Part shown: piece after piece, positions 25,672 to 34,918 of the stretch
How the letters are laid out: each line of letters opens with the position of its first letter
How positions within the stretch are numbered: the stretch's first letter is position 1
Origin: Bradyrhizobium arachidis
Lineage (GTDB): Bacteria; Pseudomonadota; Alphaproteobacteria; Rhizobiales; Xanthobacteraceae
Assembly: GCF_024758505.1 (NCBI RefSeq)
Contig: NZ_CP077970.1
Span: 2,480,001 to 2,544,000, forward strand
Direction of reading: 5' to 3'
DNA: 64,000 bases
The notes under the pieces: model-generated
What the model was told of the DNA's origin: nothing
Databases searched by the model: none
Seen by the model: the letters and a program-made list of their open reading frames with translations, nothing else
Translations under genes and position numbers: made by a program

Positions 25672-25716
25672 TGTTTCCGAATGTTTCCGGCTGCCGGTCG
25701 GGCAACGTCCGGCAAC
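25672..25716. promoter_or_regulatory. Phased direct repeats between regulator and divergent gene
   Basis: TGTTTCCG occurs at 25672-25679 and again at 25682-25689, and GGCAAC at 25701-25706 and 25711-25716. Both are spaced one helical turn apart, the usual geometry of OmpR-family sites. They suggest autoregulation and control of the divergent gene at 25809. Confidence 0.45.
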
Positions 25717-25808
25717 AGCTGGAAAGGGTGTCGGCAAGGTCTCGTTAAGTCCGTTAACCATACCGTGGCGTGGTCTTTCAAGGAACCCCGCAAACCCACG
25801 GAGCCCAC

Positions 25809-26378
25809 ATGACCACGATCTCGGCGGCCTCCGCCGGCACCTACCAGTCGCCGCTGCAGCGCCTGCAGCAGGAATTGCAGTCCGAAGTCTCGGCCGGCAC
25901 GATTTCGTCGTCGGATCAGTCGGCGCTGTCCACCGCGCTCACCGATATCGACACCGCGCTCCAGCAGAGCCGTGCCAGCGACCAGTCGAGCGGCACGCGG
26001 CCTTCGCCGGATGAGATGAAGTCGAAGATCGACGACCTCATCTCCAACGAGGTGTCTAATGGCACGCTGACCTCCGACCAGGCCGAGGAGCTCAAGGGCG
26101 TATTCAAGGCCGCCTTCGCCAACGGACCCGGCGGCGCCGGCGGGCCGGGCGGCCCGCCCCCGGGGCCTCCGCCCTCGGACGACAGTTCGTCGAGCACGTC
26201 ATCCACGGATTCGGCGAGCAGCTCGAGCGACAGCACCACGGCAGAAATCCTCCAGCAGTTCCTCCAGGCGTTGCAGCAATCGCTGTCGTCGTCGACGTCC
26301 TACGGTTCGTCGGGCAATTCGACGAACGCGTCCAGCAGCTCGCAAATCTCCGCGCTTCTCATCGACTACAAGACCTGA
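25809..26378 (+). CDS. Ser/Gly/Pro-rich protein with two helical repeats, function unknown
   Basis: A 189-residue protein. The first half has two similar blocks, EVSAGTISSSDQSALSTAL and EVSNGTLTSDQAEELKGVF, which look like helix-loop-helix repeats. A Gly/Pro stretch (GGAGGPGGPPPGPPP) and a long Ser-rich region follow, and the end is ISALLIDYKT. No signal peptide. Divergent from the response regulator gene and likely one of its targets (inference). The ATG at 25809 is chosen because the similarity blocks start soon after it. Confidence 0.62.
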   Translation: MTTISAASAGTYQSPLQRLQQELQSEVSAGTISSSDQSALSTALTDIDTALQQSRASDQSSGTRPSPDEMKSKIDDLISNEVSNGTLTSDQAEELKGVFKAAFANGPGGAGGPGGPPPGPPPSDDSSSSTSSTDSASSSSDSTTAEILQQFLQALQQSLSSSTSYGSSGNSTNASSSSQISALLIDYKT

Positions 26379-26577
26379 CCACGCAGGACCTGTTTCAAGG
26401 CGACGCAGGTCGGCACGTTCCTCGCGAGGTCAGCGCTTCTCCCAGGAAGCGCGAAGCTCGCGGGGAACTGTGTGCTTGTGCACGTAGCGATGCTTCGTGC
26501 GTAACGTGGTTCGCTGCGGAACTGCGAGCGCAGTGCAACGCATGCAAAACTCAGCGCAACGAAATTGCCGCAGCTTA

Positions 26578-26602
26578 GGAACTGCGGATGATCATCGCGG
26601 TT
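26578..26602 (+). promoter_or_regulatory. Possible EcfG-type stress promoter
   Basis: GGAAC (26578-26582) and GGTT (26599-26602) are separated by 16 bases, close to the GGAAC-N16/17-CGTT consensus of the alphaproteobacterial general stress sigma factor. The following gene starts 36 bases on. One base of the -10 box deviates. Confidence 0.35.
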
Positions 26603-26637
26603 TTCTCCGTACGAGTCTTCGTCAAGGAGAGGACATC

Positions 26638-27168
26638 ATGTTGATGAAATCGATCGCGGCCGGCCTGGCCGGTTCCGCGCTAATCGCGACTGTTGCGTTT
26701 GCGCAAACGCCGCCTGCTGCTACCGACAAGGCCCCGGCTGCTTCCACCACGACAACGACATCGGCCTCGGGTGAGTGGCGCGCGTCGAAGCTGGTCGGCC
26801 TGAAGATCTACAATGACGCCAACGAGAGCGTCGGTTCGATCAACGATCTCTTGATGGACAAGAGCGGTGACATCAAGATCGCGGTGATCGGCGTCGGCGG
26901 TTTCCTCGGCATGGGCGAGCATCTGGTTGCCGTGCCCTTCGACAAGTTGAAGTTCGTCAATGAGGCCGTCGCCTATAGCGGCGCAGCCACCACCCCGGCG
27001 AACCGTCCGGCGTCGACCACGACCACGGGCGCTGCGGCTGATCGCCCGACGACGATGAACGAGAAGACCACCACGACAACCACGACGTCGAAGTGGTATC
27101 CGGACCACGCCGTGTTCAACGCGACCAAGGACGATCTGAAGAAGATGCCGGAATTCAAGTACGACTAA
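26638..27168 (+). CDS. PRC-barrel domain secreted protein
   Basis: A 176-residue precursor with signal peptide (about 1-23, ending AFA). A PRC-barrel core covers about residues 45-110 (LVGLKIYNDANESVGSINDL, IKIAVIGVGGFLGMGEHLVA, VPFDKL). Thr-rich linkers flank it on both sides, and the C-terminal KWYPDHAVFNATKDDLKKMP block is typical of rhizobial PRC-barrel proteins. Periplasmic. AAGGAGAGG precedes the ATG. It may be a stress-induced envelope protein given the upstream EcfG-like site (inference). Confidence 0.88.
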   Translation: MLMKSIAAGLAGSALIATVAFAQTPPAATDKAPAASTTTTTSASGEWRASKLVGLKIYNDANESVGSINDLLMDKSGDIKIAVIGVGGFLGMGEHLVAVPFDKLKFVNEAVAYSGAATTPANRPASTTTTGAAADRPTTMNEKTTTTTTTSKWYPDHAVFNATKDDLKKMPEFKYD

Positions 27169-27236
27169 CGGACCTCGGATCGGCCAAGCGAGGCGCCCCG
27201 GTTTGTCGCCGGGCGCGCTGTCGTGCCTTTCTGGTG

Positions 27237-28067
27237 TCAGGCATTGCCGCCCTTGAGCCGTTCATTGCGACGGCGCAGGCCTTCCATGGTGGCGAGCAGG
27301 ATGACCGAGACTGTCGTCAATATCACCGCCGCCGCCGTGATGGTCGGGCTGATGTTCTCGCGGATGCCGCTGAACATCTCGCGCGGCAGCGTGCGCTGCT
27401 CGGGACCCGCCATGAACAGCACGATCACGACCTCATCGAAGCTGGTCGCGAAGGCGAACAGCGCGCCCGAGGCCAGGCCGGGTAGGATCAGTGGCAGGAT
27501 CACGCGGCGGAACGCGTAGAGCGGCGAGGCGCCGAGCGAGGCGGCGGCGCGCGCCAAATTGGTGTCAAAACTTTGCAGCGTCGCGCCGACCGTGATCACC
27601 ACAAACGGCGTCGCCAGCGCGGTGTGGGCCAGGATCAGGCCGAGATAGCTGCCGGTCAGACCGATCGGCGCGAAGAAGAAATACAGGCCGACCGCGGTAA
27701 TGACACCGGGTACGACGACCGGCGACAGCACGAAGGCCAGCACCAGTGGCTTGAGCCGGCTCTTCCACTGCGCCAGACCGAGTGCGGCCAGCGTGCCGAA
27801 CACCATGGAGAGCAGCGTCGAGGCGACGCCGATGATCATGCTGTTCTTCAGCGAATTCATCCAGCGCGGCGAATTGATGAAGTCGTCGTACCAGCGCAAG
27901 GAGAGGCCGGGCAGCGGATAGGTCAAATAGGAGCCTGAGCTGAAGGACAGCGGCATGATCGCCAGGATTGGCGCGATCAGGAAGATGAACACCAGCGTCG
28001 AGACAATGATGGTCGCGGCCCACGCGATGCGCTGGCTGGGCGTGCGGAGGGAGGGATTGTCGCTCAA
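27237..28067 (-). CDS. ABC transporter permease, PotC-like
   Basis: A 276-residue inner-membrane permease with about six transmembrane helices. It has the EAA loop AAASLGASPLYAFRRVILPL that contacts the ATPase. Helix 1 is preceded by a short cytosolic tail. It overlaps the start-side permease gene by 4 bases. Together with the genes at 28064, 29373 and 30493 it forms a polyamine/opine-type importer of the PotABCD class; the exact substrate is not deducible. Confidence 0.92.
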   Translation of the reverse strand: MSDNPSLRTPSQRIAWAATIIVSTLVFIFLIAPILAIMPLSFSSGSYLTYPLPGLSLRWYDDFINSPRWMNSLKNSMIIGVASTLLSMVFGTLAALGLAQWKSRLKPLVLAFVLSPVVVPGVITAVGLYFFFAPIGLTGSYLGLILAHTALATPFVVITVGATLQSFDTNLARAAASLGASPLYAFRRVILPLILPGLASGALFAFATSFDEVVIVLFMAGPEQRTLPREMFSGIRENISPTITAAAVILTTVSVILLATMEGLRRRNERLKGGNA

Positions 28068-29326
28068 TTCTTCATCCCTCCCGTGACCTGCTGTCCCTGC
28101 ACCAGCTTTCCGTAGACGAGAGCCAGCAGAACGGTGGCGAGCAGCAGCACCGCCCCCAGCGCCGAGGCAAGGCCCCAGTTCGCGGTCTCGGTGGTGTAGA
28201 GCGCGATGAAGTAGCTGATCATCTGATCGGCGGCGCCGCCGACGAGTGCCGGCGTGATGTAATAGCCGAGCGCCAGGATGAAGACGAGCAGGCTTCCCGC
28301 GCCGATGCCGGGCAGCGTCTGCGGTAGGTAGATCCGCAGGAAGGCGGTGACCGGTGGCGCACCGAGCGAGGCGGCCGCCCGCATATAGGCGGGCGAGATC
28401 GCCTTCATGCTGCTGTACAGCGGCAGGATCATGAACGGCAGGAGCACGTGCGTCATCGCCACGCAGACGCCAAAACGGTTGTAGATCAGGCGCAGCGGCT
28501 CATCGATGATGCCGAGCCAGTGCAGGCTGTCGTTGACCACGCCCTTGCTCTGCAACAGCACGATCCAGGCGCAGGTGCGGACCAGAAGCGAGGTCCAGAA
28601 CGGTAGCAGGACGAAGATCATGAGCAGGTTCGACCGGCCCGGCGGCAGCGTCGCGAGCAGATAGGCGACCGGGAAGCCGAGAATCAGGCAGAGCACCGTG
28701 ACGCTGAGGCTGATGATGAAGGTGCGGGTGAATACGTTGCGGTAGATGGCCTGATCCGCCGGGGCCGCGACGACCGCGCCATCCACGTTCCTGACAAGGT
28801 CGAGCGCCCCCAGCAGGTAGAAGCCGGTCACCGGGCCACTGGCGTCCTTGATCGTCGCCCAGGTGGCGCGGTCGCGCCAGGCCGGGTTGATCTTGCCCAG
28901 CGTCTCCCTGGCCGTGCCGGGCTCAGGCACCGCCTTCAGATTGCGTGCGGTGCTGGTCAGGATCGTACGAAAACCGTTCAGGGCGTAGTTCAGCCGCTTG
29001 GCCGCAATCGCGATGGTGCCGGAGGTGCGCGCCGCCAAAATGTCGCCTGCCAGCGCCGCAAAGGCCTTTTCGTCCGGCAGGTCCTTGCCGTCCCAGTCGG
29101 CCAGAGCAGCAACCGTTTGCGGCAGGACCTGACGAACCTCCCGGTCGTCGACGGCACGCCAGAGCATGCCGGCGATCGGGCCTGCGAAGGTGAAGAGCAG
29201 GAAGACGAGAAGCGGCAGCACCAGCGCCAATGCCTTGACCTGGCGTGTCCGCTCCGCACGCCTCAATCGGCGCTTGAGCGGCACCTCGGTCGACGCATCG
29301 GCGCCGGTCAGAAGCGCATCCGTCAT
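28064..29326 (-). CDS. ABC transporter permease, PotB-like with long periplasmic insert
   Basis: A 420-residue permease. After the first transmembrane helix (about 33-56) there is an unusually long extracytoplasmic stretch of ~140 residues before the next helix, which makes it longer than PotB. The EAA loop AAASLGAPPVTAFLRIYLPQ is present. Its stop overlaps the start of the second permease in an ATGA. It pairs with the PotC-like permease as the heterodimeric channel. Confidence 0.92.
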   Translation of the reverse strand: MTDALLTGADASTEVPLKRRLRRAERTRQVKALALVLPLLVFLLFTFAGPIAGMLWRAVDDREVRQVLPQTVAALADWDGKDLPDEKAFAALAGDILAARTSGTIAIAAKRLNYALNGFRTILTSTARNLKAVPEPGTARETLGKINPAWRDRATWATIKDASGPVTGFYLLGALDLVRNVDGAVVAAPADQAIYRNVFTRTFIISLSVTVLCLILGFPVAYLLATLPPGRSNLLMIFVLLPFWTSLLVRTCAWIVLLQSKGVVNDSLHWLGIIDEPLRLIYNRFGVCVAMTHVLLPFMILPLYSSMKAISPAYMRAAASLGAPPVTAFLRIYLPQTLPGIGAGSLLVFILALGYYITPALVGGAADQMISYFIALYTTETANWGLASALGAVLLLATVLLALVYGKLVQGQQVTGGMKN

Positions 29327-29372
29327 TGGTCGAGCCTTCGGTCGATCTTTGGGTCGAGCCTTGCGTGGCGCG

Positions 29373-30422
29373 TTATTTCGCGGCCCATTTGTTGAAGCGC
29401 TCGGTCAGGCGGTCGATGTTCTCGAGCCAGAAGGCAACGTTGATCTCGACCGCGTTCTTGATGTTGTCGGGCGCGGTCGGCAGATCCTTCAGAACGGCCG
29501 CCGGGATCAGGGCGGCGGCATCCTTGTTCGAGGTGCCGTAGGCAATGTTCTCCGACAGTTTTGACTGATTCTCTGCCTTGCCGGCGAAGTCGAGGAACTT
29601 GTAGGCCGCGTCCTTGTTGGGGCTACCCTTCAGGATGACCCAGCTATCGAGGGTGAAGAGCGCGCCGTCCCACACCATGCCAAAATTCTTCTTCTCCTTC
29701 TTGTTCGCGGTGTCGATGCGGCCATTGTAGACCGAGGTCATCGCCACCTCGCCGGAGGCGAGCAATTGCGGCGGCTGGGCGCCGGCCTTCCACCAGACGA
29801 GGTCACCCTTGATGGTGTCGAGCTTCTTGAACGCGCGCTCGACGCCCTCGTCGGTCGCCAGCACCTTGTAGACGTCCTTCGGCGCGACGCCGTCGGCCAT
29901 GAGGGCAATCTCCAGCGTGGTCTTCGGACCCTGACGCAGGGCGCGCTTGCCCGGAATCTTCTTGGTGTCGAAGAAGTCAGCCCAACCATTGGGGGCGTCC
30001 TTCAGCTTGTCCTTGTCGTAGCCGAGAACGAAGTCGTACACGATGGCGCCGACGCCGCAAGGATTGACCGACGGCGGCATGTAGGCGGATTCGCCGCCGA
30101 TCTTGGAATAGTCCAGCTTCTCGAACAGGCCTTCCTCGCAGCCCACGGCCAGTTCGTCGCTCTCGACCTGGACGAGGTCCCAGGTGGCGGCGCCACCCTG
30201 CACCTTGGCGCGCAGCACGCCGATGCCGCCGTCCCAGGACTCGTCGTTCATGGCAACGCCGGCCGCCTTCTTGAACGGCTCGAAATAGACCTTCTTCTGG
30301 GCGTCCTGATAGGCGCCACCCCACGATACGACGGTGAGGTCACGTGCCTGTGCGACCGTCACCAGCGCGGCGCTGGCGGTGAGCGCTGCGGCGAAACCCA
30401 GAACAATCTTGCGCTTCAGCAT
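29373..30422 (-). CDS. Periplasmic substrate-binding protein, PotD-like
   Basis: A 349-residue precursor with signal peptide (about 1-26, ending AQA). The mature part begins RDLTVVSWGGAYQDAQKKVY, the typical opening of spermidine/putrescine-type binding proteins, with later GVGAIVYDFVLGYDKD and SVYNGRI blocks. The ATG at 30422 with AAGGAACG is preferred over an upstream extension. It delivers substrate to the permeases encoded next. Confidence 0.92.
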   Translation of the reverse strand: MLKRKIVLGFAAALTASAALVTVAQARDLTVVSWGGAYQDAQKKVYFEPFKKAAGVAMNDESWDGGIGVLRAKVQGGAATWDLVQVESDELAVGCEEGLFEKLDYSKIGGESAYMPPSVNPCGVGAIVYDFVLGYDKDKLKDAPNGWADFFDTKKIPGKRALRQGPKTTLEIALMADGVAPKDVYKVLATDEGVERAFKKLDTIKGDLVWWKAGAQPPQLLASGEVAMTSVYNGRIDTANKKEKKNFGMVWDGALFTLDSWVILKGSPNKDAAYKFLDFAGKAENQSKLSENIAYGTSNKDAAALIPAAVLKDLPTAPDNIKNAVEINVAFWLENIDRLTERFNKWAAK

Positions 30423-30492
30423 GGTCTTCGTTCCTTCTTGATGTGAGCTGCGTTGAGATCGATGTCCGCTTGCATTGGAAAAAGAGATTGGA

Positions 30493-31629
30493 TCAGACCG
30501 GATCGAGAGCCAGGCAGTCCTCCGGGCGGAAGGTGATGAACACGCTTTCGCCATGTCTCATTCCGTCATGCGCACCCGGTTGAAGCTTGACCATGAACTC
30601 GGCGTTCCCAGCGACATCGAGCACGGCCAGCGCGTGGTCGCCGAGATAGATGGTGTTCTGCACCGTGGCCGGCAGGCGGTTCGGAGCGTGGCTGGCCGCG
30701 CCGTCCGTCAGGATGGAGACCCGCTCGGGCCGCACCGACAGGGAGGTGGCGGTGCCGATGCCGCCGATGTTGACCGCACGCGCCAGGACGGAGCCGCCCG
30801 CGGCAAGCGCGACGCGGCAATGATCCTTTTCGATCGTCTCGACCGTGCCGGCCAGCACGTTGTTCTCGCCGACGAAGTTGGCAACAAAACTGTTCACGGG
30901 ATGCTCGTACAGCGCGTCGGGCTTGTCGATCTGCTGCACGATGCCGTCGTTGAACACGGCGATGCGGTCCGACATGGTGAGCGCTTCGCTCTGGTCGTGG
31001 GTGACGTAGACGACGGTGATGCCCATCGTCTCGTGCAGTTGCTTGATCTCCAGTTGCATCTGCTCCCGCAGGCGCTTGTCGAGCGCACCCAAGGGCTCGT
31101 CCATCAGCACAAGCTGCGGGTTGAAGACCAGCGCGCGGGCCAGCGCCACGCGCTGCTGCTGGCCGCCGGACAGTTGCCCGGGCCGCCGCTGCGCCAGGGT
31201 CTCCATCTTGATCATGCGCAGCGCCGCTTTGACGCGCTCCTGCGCTTCCGCCTTGTTGACCTTGCGAACGGAGAGCGGGAAGGCGACGTTCTCCTCGATC
31301 GTCAGGTGCGGAAACAGGGCATAATTCTGGAACACCATGCCGATGTCGCGCTTGTGCGGCGGCATGTTCTTGATCGGCCTGTCAGCGAGGTAGATCTCGC
31401 CATGGGTTGGCACCTCGAAGCCGGCCAGCATCATCAGCGTGGTCGTCTTGCCCGAGCCCGACGGTCCCAGCAGGGTGATGAACTCGCCCTTCCGGATGTC
31501 GAGATCGAGGTTCTTCACCACGAGGTGCTCGCCATCATAGGTCTTCTGGATGCCGGCAAAGCGCACCAGCGCCGGCGCGCCTATGCCGTCCTCGCGCCCC
31601 GTCGATGAGCTCCGACCCGGGACCAACAT
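30493..31629 (-). CDS. ABC transporter ATP-binding protein, PotA-like
   Basis: A 378-residue ATPase. Walker A GPSGSGKTTT (55-64), Q-loop in VFQNYALFPHLT, signature LSGGQQQR (153-160), Walker B LVLMDEP (173-179), and H-loop YVTHDQSEA. The C-terminal ~110 residues form a TOBE domain (LSVRPERVSI). It is the first gene of the four-gene importer operon. The ATG at 31629 is taken; upstream GTG/TTG codons are possible starts. Confidence 0.94.
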   Translation of the reverse strand: MLVPGRSSSTGREDGIGAPALVRFAGIQKTYDGEHLVVKNLDLDIRKGEFITLLGPSGSGKTTTLMMLAGFEVPTHGEIYLADRPIKNMPPHKRDIGMVFQNYALFPHLTIEENVAFPLSVRKVNKAEAQERVKAALRMIKMETLAQRRPGQLSGGQQQRVALARALVFNPQLVLMDEPLGALDKRLREQMQLEIKQLHETMGITVVYVTHDQSEALTMSDRIAVFNDGIVQQIDKPDALYEHPVNSFVANFVGENNVLAGTVETIEKDHCRVALAAGGSVLARAVNIGGIGTATSLSVRPERVSILTDGAASHAPNRLPATVQNTIYLGDHALAVLDVAGNAEFMVKLQPGAHDGMRHGESVFITFRPEDCLALDPV

Positions 31630-31857
31630 CAGCCTAAACACCAACGATGAACATCTGACACGGTCGAAACTTCTTTGCCGCCGCTCCTGTGCAGCGTCTT
31701 CGCCAAGGGTACGCCGAACAGCTTAGCACCCTCCGACGAGAATGCCAGCGGCGGAAGCCACCATGTGTTCGTTGCGGCGCTCTCTTCTCGTGTCGGGCCA
31801 TGCAATATGCTGCTTCGTCAGCTCTCCCCAAAGCGGGAGAGGGAGAGAACTCACAAC

Positions 31858-33426
31858 TCACATCCCCGACAGCTTCGTTACATGGACATTCAGCGTGCCG
31901 CCGGCTTCGGCGATAATGCGCAGGGTTTTGGAGTCGAAGGCGATGTCAGCGAGCGTCAGGCTGCTGATGTTGGCCTCGACGCGCAGGCCGTCCTCGTTTT
32001 TCTGGTAGTCGGCGATCGCGGCCGCGATCTTCTCGCGCGCATTGGCCGCGATCGGCTTCAGGTCGAGCGTCGCCTTTTGCACCAGCGCCTGCTGCATCTG
32101 GGGCACCACTGCGCGCGCCGCAGCGCCCAGGAGCCCGAATGCGGCCTCTGACTCCACCGCGAGCTGGATGTCGGCAAGCCGCAGCGTCTGCTGCGCCTGG
32201 TCGAGCATCGGCCGGCCCCAGATGTGCACGGTTGCTTCGGCGCCGAGCCCCAAAAAGCTCTTCCTCTCCTTGGCGCGCACCAGCAGCGAGATCAGGAGAC
32301 GCTCGCCTGAGGGGACGATGTTGACGCTCTTGACGGTGACGTCCACCGGGCCGGAGCCGTCCTCGGGATAGGTGTGGCCGACCATCTGCGCGGCGACGAG
32401 CTTGTTGATCTCGGTGAAGGGCACGTCGATGGGAACGCCGATGCTGACGCCGGTTCCGCTCGGCGGCCCGATCGAGATTTTTTCGGGGAATGGGCAGTCG
32501 GGCTTGGTCGGCGTCGAGGTGACGCGGGTCTCCGCTTCGATGCCGAGCAGCAGCGTGACGGCGGCCGCATCGACGCGCGGCTGCGCCGCAATCGCCCGCA
32601 CCGGCTTCAACTCCAGCCAGAGCGGCGGCAGCGCGGCGGAGGTGCCCGAGCCCTGCAACGGGATCGAGCGGCAGGCTTTTGCCCATTGTGCCTTGGCATT
32701 GTCACGCAGGCTCGGGTCGTTGCGAATGCGCTCGCCAACCGCATTGAGCTGTTCGCCGACCGTCTTGTCGATCAGCGGCTTGACCTGCGCCGGCACGTTC
32801 ACCTTGGCGCCGGCGACGTTGACGTTGGTGTCGCCGAGATTGACCTGCGCGCCGAGATTGGGCTCGAGATGCCAGTTGGCCGCGAGCTTCGGCCGCGAGG
32901 TGATGACGACATTGCCCTTGATCTCGGCGCTGGCGTTCAGGTTCTTGATGTTGACGGCGCCGATCTGCTTGGCGGCGTTATTGCCGAGAACGCCGCCGAG
33001 CGCATCGCTGAGCGCGCCGGTGGCCTTCGACGACAGCGACCCCGTCACGTTCAGCTTGCCGGTCAATGGCGTCGACAGCGTCAGCACGTCCTTGTCGCCG
33101 CTGGCGGCAATCGGCCCGCGCGAGGCGGTCCAGCCGATATCGGCGTTCTGGAGGATTTGCGAGATCGGGTTATCGGCCTTGCCGGCAAAGTTGCGCGCCG
33201 CGCTCTTCTCCGCGGCTTCCCGGATCGCCGACAGCGTAATCGCCACAGGAGCGATCACGACCGAACTGCGCGCGGCCGGCGGCAGCGGCGGCAATTGCGC
33301 CACGGCCGGCGCAGGCCCCGTGCCGCGCGGCGACAGCCAATCCATCGCCTTCAGGCTGATGAAAAACGACACCGCGATCACGGCGGCCGCGATCGGCACA
33401 GTCTTCAAGTTCAACGTCAGACGCAT
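31858..33426 (-). CDS. DUF4403 family membrane-anchored protein
   Basis: A 522-residue protein with one N-terminal transmembrane helix (about 9-27) followed by a Pro/Ala-rich linker and a large periplasmic region. The region has alternating beta-strand blocks such as GKLNVTGSLSSKATGAL, NVVITSRPKLAANWHLEPN and GPVDVTVKSVNIVPSGERL, as in DUF4403, a family related to lipid-binding TULIP-like folds. A role in envelope lipid handling is possible but not shown. Single gene. Confidence 0.82.
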   Translation of the reverse strand: MRLTLNLKTVPIAAAVIAVSFFISLKAMDWLSPRGTGPAPAVAQLPPLPPAARSSVVIAPVAITLSAIREAAEKSAARNFAGKADNPISQILQNADIGWTASRGPIAASGDKDVLTLSTPLTGKLNVTGSLSSKATGALSDALGGVLGNNAAKQIGAVNIKNLNASAEIKGNVVITSRPKLAANWHLEPNLGAQVNLGDTNVNVAGAKVNVPAQVKPLIDKTVGEQLNAVGERIRNDPSLRDNAKAQWAKACRSIPLQGSGTSAALPPLWLELKPVRAIAAQPRVDAAAVTLLLGIEAETRVTSTPTKPDCPFPEKISIGPPSGTGVSIGVPIDVPFTEINKLVAAQMVGHTYPEDGSGPVDVTVKSVNIVPSGERLLISLLVRAKERKSFLGLGAEATVHIWGRPMLDQAQQTLRLADIQLAVESEAAFGLLGAAARAVVPQMQQALVQKATLDLKPIAANAREKIAAAIADYQKNEDGLRVEANISSLTLADIAFDSKTLRIIAEAGGTLNVHVTKLSGM

Positions 33427-33533
33427 CAATCCCCCGGCCGGCCCCAGCTCGCGATTTTACAGGGCGGGCGAGGGCGGCGCTAGAGCGCATGGATGGGGTG
33501 GAATTGGGGCGGGTTCGTTCACGTCTCGGGGAC

Positions 33534-34382
33534 TTATGGATACCCCGATCCCGGCGTCTCGACTTCGGCGCCATCGAGGCGCGCGGATGATTTGCGCTGC
33601 CGCAGCTCTTCCGGAGAGGTGGCCGCGCTGATGCAGTACAGCGTCTTCCTGTCAGCGCCGCCGAACGCGCAGGCGATGCCGCGGCGGCCGGGGACGTGGA
33701 TCCGCTGCCGCTCCTGTCCGTCGCGATCGATCCGGATGAAGGCGTCTTCGCCGTAGGATGCGACCCAGACCGCGCCGTCGCGGTCGAGGCAGATGCCGTC
33801 GGGCTCCTTGCCGCAGGCGAGCTTGCGGCAAAAGTGCAGGCTGCCGTCGTCGGCGACGTCATAATCGGCGAGGCATTCGCCGTCCATCTCGGCGACGACG
33901 AGCCGCTTGTGATCGGCGGACACCGCAATGCCGTTGGGAAAGCGCAAGCCCTCGGCAACGACGCGCTTCGCTCCGTCAGGCGTCACCAGAATGATGCGGC
34001 CGTCAGCGCCGCGGCCTGGCGGAGGCGGCAAGTTGAAGCCGAGATCGCCGACATAGGCGCGGCCGAGCCCGTCGACGATCATGTCGTCGATCGTGCCGGT
34101 CGCGATGTCGGAGAGGTCGGCATAAAGCGAAAGCTGCCCGTCGGCGAAGGCGAGCAACTGCTTGCGGAACATGGTCAGCACGATCAGCCGGCCGTCAGGC
34201 AGGATTCCGGTGCCGCAGGGCGTGTCGTCGAAGGTCGCGTGCTCCTGGCGGTCGCCCGCCGGGCCGATGCTGAGCAGCGTGCGCGCCATGCAGTCGACGA
34301 ACCACAGCCGGCCCGCATGCCAGCGCGGCGCCTCGAAATATTTGCCGCCGTCGAGAACGGTCTTCAGTTGGGTTCGGCTCAT
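33534..34382 (-). CDS. SMP-30/gluconolactonase-like beta-propeller hydrolase
   Basis: A 282-residue protein with the SMP-30/LRE pattern: EAPRWHAGRLWFVDC near the start, LPDGRLIVLTMF, GLGRAYVGDLGFN, RFPNGIAVSADHKRL and GICLDRDGAVWVASYGEDAF. These are metal-dependent six-bladed lactonases. Its ATG overlaps the stop of the GNAT gene (ATGA), and with the dienelactone hydrolase upstream it forms a three-gene operon, perhaps for degradation of a lactone-forming compound (inference). Confidence 0.9.
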   Translation of the reverse strand: MSRTQLKTVLDGGKYFEAPRWHAGRLWFVDCMARTLLSIGPAGDRQEHATFDDTPCGTGILPDGRLIVLTMFRKQLLAFADGQLSLYADLSDIATGTIDDMIVDGLGRAYVGDLGFNLPPPPGRGADGRIILVTPDGAKRVVAEGLRFPNGIAVSADHKRLVVAEMDGECLADYDVADDGSLHFCRKLACGKEPDGICLDRDGAVWVASYGEDAFIRIDRDGQERQRIHVPGRRGIACAFGGADRKTLYCISAATSPEELRQRKSSARLDGAEVETPGSGYP

Positions 34383-34900
34383 GAGCGCTTCCCGGCGAGA
34401 AACATCGTCATCAATATCTCATCGAAGTAGCGGCCGTTCTGCTTGAGGCCTTGCACCTCGCGGCCATAGGCGACGAAGCCCGCGCTTTCGTAGAGACGCA
34501 ACGCGCTGGCGTTCTCGCTGACGACGGTCAGTTGAAGCTGTTCGACGCGCGGGGCGGCATGCGCCACGACGGCCTCGACCAGCGATTTACCGACGCCGGC
34601 ACCTCTCGCCGTGGGCTGCACGTACATGCCCCACAGCACGGCCTTGTGCGCGATCTTCGTCCCGTCCTGCCGGCGAAAGCCAGCGACGCCTACGAGGCGT
34701 TGCCCGATGAAGGCGCCGAACACCTCGGAGGTCGCAAGCCGCTCCTCGAACCAGGTGACAGGCATGTCGCGCTCGCGTTCGAGCGTGCTTCCGAAGGCTT
34801 CCGGATTCGCTGCGAGCGCTTCCAGCCGGATCTCCCGGTAGAGTGGGGCGTCGGCCTGCGTGAGGAGCCGGATGGTTGTGCTGTCGGGAGCTTGCGGCAT
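34379..34900 (-). CDS. GNAT family N-acetyltransferase
   Basis: A 173-residue protein with the acetyl-CoA-binding motif A MYVQPTARGAGVGKSLVEAV (around 91-110) and the later ASALRLYESAGFVAYGREV block. Both fit RimI-type GNAT acetyltransferases. Cytosolic. It sits between the dienelactone hydrolase and SMP-30 genes, overlapping the latter by 4 bases. Acceptor unknown. Confidence 0.92.
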   Translation of the reverse strand: MPQAPDSTTIRLLTQADAPLYREIRLEALAANPEAFGSTLERERDMPVTWFEERLATSEVFGAFIGQRLVGVAGFRRQDGTKIAHKAVLWGMYVQPTARGAGVGKSLVEAVVAHAAPRVEQLQLTVVSENASALRLYESAGFVAYGREVQGLKQNGRYFDEILMTMFLAGKRS

Positions 34901-34918
34901 GTCCGATTGCTTTTCACG

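Noticed and set aside
27169..27236. GC-rich hairpin between PRC-barrel and permease genes as terminator
   Set aside because: GCGCCCCGG/CCGGGCGC pairing is bulged and no U-tract follows on either strand, so it was not listed.
31645..31857. Short frames between the ABC importer and DUF4403 genes
   Set aside because: Several overlapping frames on both strands with no ribosome site; likely non-coding, with a short inverted GGGAGAG segment only.
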